Position numbers and translations under genes: made by a program. The notes beneath the pieces were generated by a model. The model had not been told where the DNA came from. It saw only the letters and a list, made by a program, of their open reading frames with translations, and did not search any database. Shown here piece after piece: positions 9,084 to 13,219 of a stretch of DNA of 13,219 nucleotides; the first letter of the stretch is position 1, and each line of letters begins with the position of its first letter. The stretch lies in assembly GCA_903834645.1 (NCBI GenBank), contig CAILKA010000601.1, positions 1-13,219 on the forward strand, read 5' to 3'. The DNA is from an uncultured beta proteobacterium (GTDB lineage: Bacteria > Pseudomonadota > Gammaproteobacteria > Burkholderiales > Burkholderiaceae_C).

Positions 9084-10196
9084 ATGGCCGAATTCCTGAT
9101 GCCCGCGCTGGGCGCGGACATGACCACCGGCCAGGTCGTGCAGTGGCACGTGCAGCCTGGCGACACCGTGCACCGGGGAGACGTGGTGGCGGTGGTGGAG
9201 ACCCACAAGGGCGCGATCGATGTGGAGATCTTCCTGGACGGCGTGATCGACGAACTCGCGCCGCTGCACGTGGCGCTGCCCGTGGGGGCGCGGCTGGCCA
9301 GGGTGCAGGCGCGCGAGGCCTTGGCCCCGGGCCCAACCCCCGAGGCGCCAGCGCCGCCTGCCGCAGGTGTCGACCGTGCACGCGCCACGCCCGTCGCACG
9401 CCGGCGCGCGCAGGCCCTGCGCCTGGCCATCGAGGGCCTGCCGGGAACGGGGCCCGGCGGCGCGGTCACGCTGGCCGACGTGGAGCGCGCTGCCGCTCCG
9501 CCCTCGCCGTCCCCGCCTTCCCGCGGCTTCGATCCCGGCGCCATGCGCGCGGCCATCTCCGCCGCGATGGCGCGCTCCAAGCGCGAGATCCCGCACTACT
9601 ACCTGAGCGAGCCAGTGCCGCTGCGCCGTGCGCTCGACTGGCTGCGCGCCCACAACGAGGCGGTGCCGGTGACACAGCGCATGCTGCTGGCCGCCTTGCT
9701 GATCAAGGCCGTGGCGCGCGCGGCCTGCGAGGTGCCGGAGCTCAATGGCCACTGCGTGGACGGCACCTTCCGGCCCTCCGGGCCGGTGCATGTGGGCGTG
9801 GCCATCTGGTTGCGCGGCGGCGGGCTCATCGCACCTGCCCTGCACGACGTGCAGGACCTGCCGCTGGCACGCCTGATGCCGGCGCTGGCCGACCTCGTGC
9901 AGCGCGCCCGCAGCGGCGGGCTGCGCAGTTCGGAGCTCACCGACCCGACCCTCACCATCACCACGCTGGGCGAGGAGGGGGCGGATTCGGTCTTCGGCGT
10001 CATCCATCCGCCGCAGGTGGCGCTCGTGGGGGTCGGCCGCGTGCGCGAGCGTGCATGGGTCGAGGCGGGCCAGGTGGTGCCGATGCCGGTGGCCGAGGTG
10101 AGCCTGGCGGCCGACCACCGCGTGAGCGACGGGCGCGTGGGCTCGGCATTCCTGGCCGCGCTCGCGACGCAACTGCAGCAGCCGCAGGCACTGTGA
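9084..10196 (+). CDS. Dihydrolipoamide acyltransferase E2 with one lipoyl domain
   Basis: 370 residues. An N-terminal lipoyl domain (1-78) has Lys42 in VETHKGAID as the lipoylation site. After an Ala/Pro linker (79-100) comes a peripheral subunit-binding domain (101-136, ATPVARRRA ... GTGPGGAVTLADVERA), then the catalytic domain (~150-370) with AAISAAMARSKREIPHYYLSEP, the HPPQVALVGVG segment and the active-site DHRVSDG with His345 and Asp349. It accepts an acyl unit from E1 and passes it to CoA or another thiol. The lipoyl motif is ETHKG instead of the usual ETDKA. The subunit-binding domain normally holds E1 or E3, yet no E3 gene is in the window. The ribosome binding site is weak. The acyl carrier protein gene follows after 91 bp. 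Confidence 0.92.
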   Translation: MAEFLMPALGADMTTGQVVQWHVQPGDTVHRGDVVAVVETHKGAIDVEIFLDGVIDELAPLHVALPVGARLARVQAREALAPGPTPEAPAPPAAGVDRARATPVARRRAQALRLAIEGLPGTGPGGAVTLADVERAAAPPSPSPPSRGFDPGAMRAAISAAMARSKREIPHYYLSEPVPLRRALDWLRAHNEAVPVTQRMLLAALLIKAVARAACEVPELNGHCVDGTFRPSGPVHVGVAIWLRGGGLIAPALHDVQDLPLARLMPALADLVQRARSGGLRSSELTDPTLTITTLGEEGADSVFGVIHPPQVALVGVGRVRERAWVEAGQVVPMPVAEVSLAADHRVSDGRVGSAFLAALATQLQQPQAL

Positions 10197-10275
10197 CAGG
10201 ACGTGCACAGCAGGCAGGCGGCATCGCGAGCTCGGGGCCCGAATCGGCCCGCACCGGGGGGCCTGCGCACAGGAC

Positions 10276-10282
10276 GGGGAGG
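10276..10282 (+). promoter_or_regulatory. Ribosome binding site of the carrier protein gene
   Basis: GGGGAGG ending five bases before the ATG at 10288. It favours this start over the in-frame ATG at 10315, which has a weaker AGAGGGG upstream. Confidence 0.6.
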
Positions 10283-10287
10283 CTGAG

Positions 10288-10584
10288 ATGGGAGAGGTGA
10301 GAGGGGCGTCGGCCATGGCGCTGCCACGGCAGCGTGAGGCAGTGCGGGCGGGCGTGCTGGAGGCGATCCGCGAGGTGGCACCCGAGCTCGATCCGGCCAG
10401 GCTGGTGGACGATCGGCCACTGCGGCGCCAGGTCGAGCTCGACTCGATGGACTGGCTGCGCGTGATCGTGGGCTGGCACCAGCGCTTCGGAGTCGACATC
10501 CCGGAGACGGACTATGCGCGGCTGCATTCCGTCGAGGCCGTGGTCGACTACCTGTTGGGGCGGCTCGAGGCGGCAGGCGGCTGA
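10288..10584 (+). CDS. Acyl carrier protein (phosphopantetheine-binding)
   Basis: 98 residues with the four-helix carrier pattern: helix REAVRAGVLEAIREVAPEL, loop with LVDDRPLRRQVELDSMDWLRV where Ser53 in LDSMDW should carry 4'-phosphopantetheine, helix WLRVIVGWHQRFGVDIPE, and a final helix SVEAVVDYLLGRLEAA. It is not the fatty-acid AcpP: it lacks the very acidic composition and has DSMDWL instead of DSLDTV. It looks like a dedicated carrier of a secondary pathway. No ketosynthase, adenylation or thioesterase domain lies near it; its neighbours are E2, E1 and the AcsA-like ligase, so its acyl group may come from one of these. ATG 10288 is chosen by ribosome binding site; ATG 10315 would shorten it by 9 residues, which look unstructured. 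Confidence 0.88.
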   Translation: MGEVRGASAMALPRQREAVRAGVLEAIREVAPELDPARLVDDRPLRRQVELDSMDWLRVIVGWHQRFGVDIPETDYARLHSVEAVVDYLLGRLEAAGG

Positions 10585-10661
10585 GGAGCTGCGGGCTCCT
10601 CCGCTACAGTGGGCCCCGAACCCCGGCCGGGCGAGCCCGCCCCGCAAACTCAGGAAGACCC

Positions 10662-11183
10662 ATGCACACCTCGATGTCCACCGTCGCGCTCGGCACCTGC
10701 ACGCTGATGCTGCGCAACCTCTCCCACATCCTGGCCAAGGGCGAGGTGAGTGCCGCCGTTCGCAAGATCGACCCGCTCGTGCTCACGGCAGACCGCCTGG
10801 CGCCAGACATGTTTCCGCTGCGCCGGCAGGTGCAGATCGCGTGTGATGCGGCCAAGAACGGGCTCGCGCGCCTGTCGGGCGTCGAGGCCCCGAAGTTCGA
10901 GGACACCGAGCAGAGCTTCGAGGAGCTGCGCGCGCGCATCGACAAGACGCTGGCCTTCATCGCCACCGTGCCCGCCGACCGGCTCGACGGCACGGAAGAC
11001 AAGGACGTGACCTTCCCGGCCGGGCCGGACCGCACGCGCACGATGAAGGGCTTCGCCTACCTCACGCAGTGGATGCTGCCCAACGTGTACTTCCACGTCA
11101 CCACCGCCTACGCCATCCTGCGCCAGGACGGCGTGGATGTGGGCAAGCTCGATTACCTGCTCGGGGACCAGCCCAGGAGCTGA
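10662..11183 (+). CDS. DUF1993 family protein
   Basis: 173 residues. The sequence follows the DUF1993 pattern, a family related by fold to DinB-like four-helix bundles: MHTSMSTVALGTCTLMLRNL at the start, a segment DMFPLRRQVQIACDAAKNGL, then FEELRARIDKTLAFI and a C-terminal TQWMLPNVYFHVTTAYAILR. Several His residues (HTS near the start, FHVTTAY near the end) are at positions where DinB-like proteins bind metal, but activity is unknown. No signal peptide or membrane segment is seen. AGGAAG lies just before the ATG. It starts 77 bp after the carrier protein gene and may be read from the same transcript or its own promoter; I see no functional link to the thioester pathway. Confidence 0.88.
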   Translation: MHTSMSTVALGTCTLMLRNLSHILAKGEVSAAVRKIDPLVLTADRLAPDMFPLRRQVQIACDAAKNGLARLSGVEAPKFEDTEQSFEELRARIDKTLAFIATVPADRLDGTEDKDVTFPAGPDRTRTMKGFAYLTQWMLPNVYFHVTTAYAILRQDGVDVGKLDYLLGDQPRS

Positions 11184-11222
11184 GGCCCGACCGCGATCCG
11201 CCCGAGTCCCGCCCCACGACCT

Positions 11223-11242
11223 GCCCGGGGTGCGCTCCGGGC
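11223..11242. terminator. GC-rich stem-loop between convergent genes, possible bidirectional terminator
   Basis: GCCCGGGG (11223-11230) pairs with GCTCCGGGC-side bases 11235-11242 to give an 8-bp stem with one G-U pair and a TGCG loop. It lies between the stops of the DUF1993 and dienelactone hydrolase genes. No T-run follows on either strand, so it is not a canonical intrinsic terminator. Position is the main argument. Confidence 0.4.
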
Positions 11243-11263
11243 CCGTGGCGGGTGCGCGCCCTG

Positions 11264-11959
11264 TCAGCCCACGTGCTGCGCGAAGAAGGCGAGCGTGCGC
11301 TCGCGCGCCAGGCGGGCTGCCTCGGCGTCGTAGGAGCCGCGGTGGTCGCAGTTGAAGCCGTGGTCAGCCGCGTACACGTGCACCTGCACGCCATGCGCCG
11401 CCTGGCCCGCCTCGAAGGCGCGCACGGTATCCATCGGGATCCAGTGGTCGCGCTCGCCGAAGTGCGCCAGCACCGGGCAGCGCGGGGTGCGCGCGGCCTC
11501 GGCCGGGCTCGTCACCCCGCCACCGTAGTAGGGCGCGGCCGCCGCCACGCCATCCACGAGGCAGGCGGCGCGCCAGGTGAGGAGCCCCCCCCAGCAGTAG
11601 CCCACCACGCCCACCTTGCCGCCGCTGGTGCGCGCGGCGTGCTGCACCGCGGCCTCGATGTCGGCCAGCACCCCGGGCGCGGGCAGCGCCTCCACCGCGG
11701 CCTTCAGCGCGATGCCGGCCTGCATGTCGGCAGCTTCGTAGCCGAGCTCCACCCCGGGCTGCACGCGGTGGAAGGTCGAGGGCGCCACGGCGAGGTAGCC
11801 CGCCGCGGCGTAGCCGTCGGCCACCTCGCGGATATGGCGGTTCACGCCGAAGATCTCCTGCAGCACGACGACGGCGCCGCGCGGATGGCCCGCCGGCTCG
11901 GCCACGTAGGCGGGAAAGGCGTGGCCGTCGGCCGCGGTGAGGGTGATGAACTGGCCCAT
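11264..11959 (-). CDS. Dienelactone hydrolase family protein
   Basis: 231 residues, the usual length for the family, an alpha/beta hydrolase in the cytoplasm. The catalytic triad is visible: Cys122 in GYCWGG, Asp171 in FGERDHWIP, and His200 in ADHGFNCD. Glu35 in LQEIFGVN matches the glutamate that controls the cysteine in carboxymethylenebutenolidase. The classical reaction opens dienelactone to maleylacetate in chlorocatechol breakdown, but many members have other ester or lactone substrates. AAGGAG at 11966-11971, six bases before the ATG, fixes the start. It lies 84 bp after the 2-oxoglutarate oxygenase-like gene in the same direction and faces a Rieske oxygenase further upstream, consistent with catabolic use. 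Specific substrate unknown. Confidence 0.93.
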   Translation of the reverse strand: MGQFITLTAADGHAFPAYVAEPAGHPRGAVVVLQEIFGVNRHIREVADGYAAAGYLAVAPSTFHRVQPGVELGYEAADMQAGIALKAAVEALPAPGVLADIEAAVQHAARTSGGKVGVVGYCWGGLLTWRAACLVDGVAAAAPYYGGGVTSPAEAARTPRCPVLAHFGERDHWIPMDTVRAFEAGQAAHGVQVHVYAADHGFNCDHRGSYDAEAARLARERTLAFFAQHVG

Positions 11960-11975
11960 GCGAGGCTCCTTGGAG

Positions 11976-12028
11976 TCGGTCGGTCGGTTGGTGGATCGTG
12001 TCGGGTCGGGTCGTGTCGGCTCAGGTCG
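11976..12028. repeat. Short TCGG/TCGGG low-complexity repeats
   Basis: Three TCGG units in a row at 11976-11987, then GTCGGGTCGGGTCG at 12000-12013 and scattered GTCGG or GGTCG words to 12028. They fill most of the 84-bp gap between the oxygenase-like gene and the hydrolase gene. No known element is recognised; slippage-type repeats are likely. Confidence 0.5.
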
Positions 12029-12043
12029 CGGCCGCGGGCGCGC

Positions 12044-12721
12044 TCAGCCCAGCGGAACCGGGTTCGCGTCGGCGCCTTCCATGCGAAAGCGCGCGTTGAA
12101 CGCCACCGTGATGCGCAGCGTCTCTCCGTCATAGGGCAGCACGTGGTGCAGCAGCCAGGAGGGGAAGAGCACGAGCTCGCCGGGCTCCAGGCGCAGGTTC
12201 AGCGGCCCCATCCCGTAGGGCGGGCGCAGGTTGGCGATCGCCATGTCCATGTACATCGCCGAAGGCGAGTGCGGATTGATGAAGCTGAGCCGCCCGCTCA
12301 TGCTCTGCGGATCGTCGCCGTCGTGGCGCACGCAGTACACGCCCGACCAGGAGTGCAGCGCGTGGTTGTGTACCCCGAAGTAGCCGCCCCGGTGCGTGAG
12401 GTGGTACCACGACTCGGTGGCCATATGCAGACGCTTGAGCTGCTCCACGCCGTAGCCGTTGAGCTCGCCGATGGCCCCATACAGGGCGGGCACGCAGAAG
12501 TCGCGCAGCCGCCGCACGCAATCGTGCGGCCAATCGAAGAGCCGGAAGTTGCTCTCGAACAGCGGCTCGTTGCGGTCGACGAAGGGGCGCGGGTTGCCGT
12601 ACTTCTTGCCTTCGGCGGCGCGCGCGACGAAGAGCGCCTCGAGCTCGGCATTGAGCCCCGCGCAGTCTTCCAGCTTGTGGAAGACCATCGGGACCGCGAA
12701 GATGGTGTTGATCTCGGCCAT
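12044..12721 (-). CDS. Putative 2-oxoglutarate/Fe(II)-dependent oxygenase
   Basis: 225 residues resembling the family of putative 2OG-Fe(II) oxygenases known as TIGR02466/2OG-FeII_Oxy_5. Residues 1-15 (IFAVPMVFHKL) form the family-typical opening. Metal-binding candidates are His118 and His120 in GVHNHALHSWSGVY and His192 or His193 in LFPSWLLHHVLPY; Arg203 in ETLRITVAFNARF would bind 2-oxoglutarate. The FINPHSPSAMY segment fits the middle of the fold. The first metal site reads H-x-H rather than the classical H-x-D/E, as in this family. The ATG at 12721 is supported by GGAG at 12727-12730 and gives the expected length; a longer reading to 12928 would have a basic, low-complexity lead and overlap the divergent gene. 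Substrate unknown. It probably precedes the hydrolase in one transcript. Confidence 0.85.
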   Translation of the reverse strand: MAEINTIFAVPMVFHKLEDCAGLNAELEALFVARAAEGKKYGNPRPFVDRNEPLFESNFRLFDWPHDCVRRLRDFCVPALYGAIGELNGYGVEQLKRLHMATESWYHLTHRGGYFGVHNHALHSWSGVYCVRHDGDDPQSMSGRLSFINPHSPSAMYMDMAIANLRPPYGMGPLNLRLEPGELVLFPSWLLHHVLPYDGETLRITVAFNARFRMEGADANPVPLG

Positions 12722-12893
12722 GGGTGCTCCGTCTGCCAGCCCGTTGAAGCGGGCGCGCTTGCGGGTATTCGTGCCGTGCGATGGTAGCTTGGCTACGATC
12801 GGGGTTGAGGCAGGTTGCCGCCGGAGCGCAAGCCCCGCTTGCCGGGCGCGCGGCGGCGTCCGAGGCAGCAGGCCCGAAGCAGGAGCAGCGTCG
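12722..12893. promoter_or_regulatory. Divergent intergenic region between oxygenase-like and Rieske genes
   Basis: 172 bp that must hold promoters for both directions. The only visible structure is a small inverted repeat, GTAGC (12784-12788), TTG, GCTAC (12792-12796), which overlaps a -10-like TACGAT at 12794-12799 on the plus strand. No -35 at proper spacing was found, so promoters are not assigned. AGGAG at 12881-12885 serves the Rieske gene. Confidence 0.35.
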
Positions 12894-13219
12894 ATGAACC
12901 GCGAGATGTCAGAAGTCCTGGTGCGCACGGGCGCCGGTACGCCGATGGGTGCGCTGATGCGGCGCTACTGGGTGCCCGTGCTGCAGGCCTGCGAGATCGC
13001 CGAGCCCGACGGCCCGCAGGTGCGGGTGCAGATCCTGGGCGAGAAGCTGCTGGCCTTTCGTGACAGCGAAGGCCGCCCGGGCCTGATCTCGGAGTTCTGC
13101 TCGCACCGGGGCGTGTCGCTCTTCTTCGGTCGCAACGAGGAAGGCGGCATCCGCTGCGCGTACCACGGGCTGAAGTTCAACCGGCTGGGCGAATGCGTGG
13201 AGGTGCCCTCCGCGCCGCA
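12894..13219 (+). CDS. Rieske [2Fe-2S] aromatic ring-hydroxylating oxygenase, large subunit (3' end cut by window edge)
   Basis: The first 108 residues are present and the frame is open at the right edge. The start is supported by AGGAG at 12881-12885, eight bases before the ATG. The opening segment GTPMGALMRRYWVPVLQ is typical of phthalate 4,5-dioxygenase-type oxygenases. The Rieske cluster ligands are Cys69 and His71 (CSHRG) and Cys88 and His91 (CAYHG), 16 residues apart as expected. In this family the Rieske centre passes electrons to a mononuclear iron in the C-terminal domain, which lies outside the window. The exact substrate cannot be told from the N-terminus. It is divergent from the 2OG oxygenase and hydrolase genes, which suggests joint use in catabolism. 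Confidence 0.93.
   Translation, partial: MNREMSEVLVRTGAGTPMGALMRRYWVPVLQACEIAEPDGPQVRVQILGEKLLAFRDSEGRPGLISEFCSHRGVSLFFGRNEEGGIRCAYHGLKFNRLGECVEVPSAP

Noticed and set aside
8478..10499. Minus-strand frame of over 670 codons opposite E1 beta, E2 and ACP
   Set aside because: Its length comes from rare stops in very GC-rich DNA. It has no recognisable domain and the plus strand carries full catalytic motifs.
11976..12028. CRISPR-like or mobile-element repeats
   Set aside because: Units are only 4-5 bp with no spacers, terminal inverted repeats or transposase.
11069..12787. Plus-strand frame of 572 codons across the hydrolase and 2OG oxygenase genes
   Set aside because: His/Arg/Val/Gly-rich mirror of the two minus-strand genes, crossing their intergenic gap, with no motifs.
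12784..12799. Promoter at TACGAT for the Rieske gene
   Set aside because: No -35 at 16-18 bp spacing; the 5-bp repeat there is too short to support an operator claim.
12722..12928. Upstream extension of the 2OG oxygenase-like gene
   Set aside because: It would overlap the Rieske start and its residues are basic and low-complexity. The ATG at 12721 has a ribosome binding site and gives the normal family opening.

Overview
The window is very GC-rich with strong third-position G/C bias, and genes are packed tightly with many 4-bp stop/start overlaps. Gene content (YtrA-type GntR with an ABC exporter, TraB/GumN protein, idonate-type dehydrogenase, AcsA-like ligase, E1/E2 oxo-acid dehydrogenase genes, DUF1993, dienelactone hydrolase, Rieske oxygenase) suggests a high-GC betaproteobacterium, probably Burkholderiales. 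That placement is inference from style and content; there is no rRNA or marker gene here. I saw no tRNA, rRNA, CRISPR array, transposase or integrase.

Left block (1-3078, minus strand): four genes read leftward. A secreted TraB/GumN-family protein is followed by a short GntR regulator of the YtrA type, an ABC ATPase that overlaps it by 4 bp, and a multi-spanning membrane protein that overlaps the ATPase by 4 bp and runs off the left edge. This looks like one regulated export or stress operon. Its upstream region (3079-3204) is an AT-rich island with a near-perfect palindrome that is a good candidate operator for the GntR protein.

Central block (3205-11183, plus strand): seven genes, probably one transcription unit, plus one less certain member. 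They encode an L-idonate 5-dehydrogenase-like zinc enzyme, a SagB-type nitroreductase-fold flavoprotein, an AcsA-like acyl/acetyl-CoA ligase, the two E1 subunits (alpha, beta) of a thiamine-diphosphate 2-oxo-acid dehydrogenase, a one-lipoyl-domain E2 acyltransferase and a free-standing acyl carrier protein. A DUF1993 gene follows. No dihydrolipoamide dehydrogenase (E3) is present, while a carrier protein and a flavin oxidoreductase are. The most interesting reading is a pathway in which E1/E2 makes an acyl group and passes it to the carrier protein rather than, or as well as, to CoA. The conventional alternative is a pyruvate or acetoin dehydrogenase operon that borrows E3 from elsewhere.

Right block (11264-13219): a 2-oxoglutarate/Fe(II) oxygenase-like gene and a dienelactone hydrolase gene read leftward as a probable pair. 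Divergent from them, a Rieske [2Fe-2S] oxygenase begins at 12894 and runs off the right edge. Together these suggest oxidative catabolism of aromatic or other organic compounds. The DUF1993 and hydrolase genes converge on a strong GC hairpin at 11223-11242.
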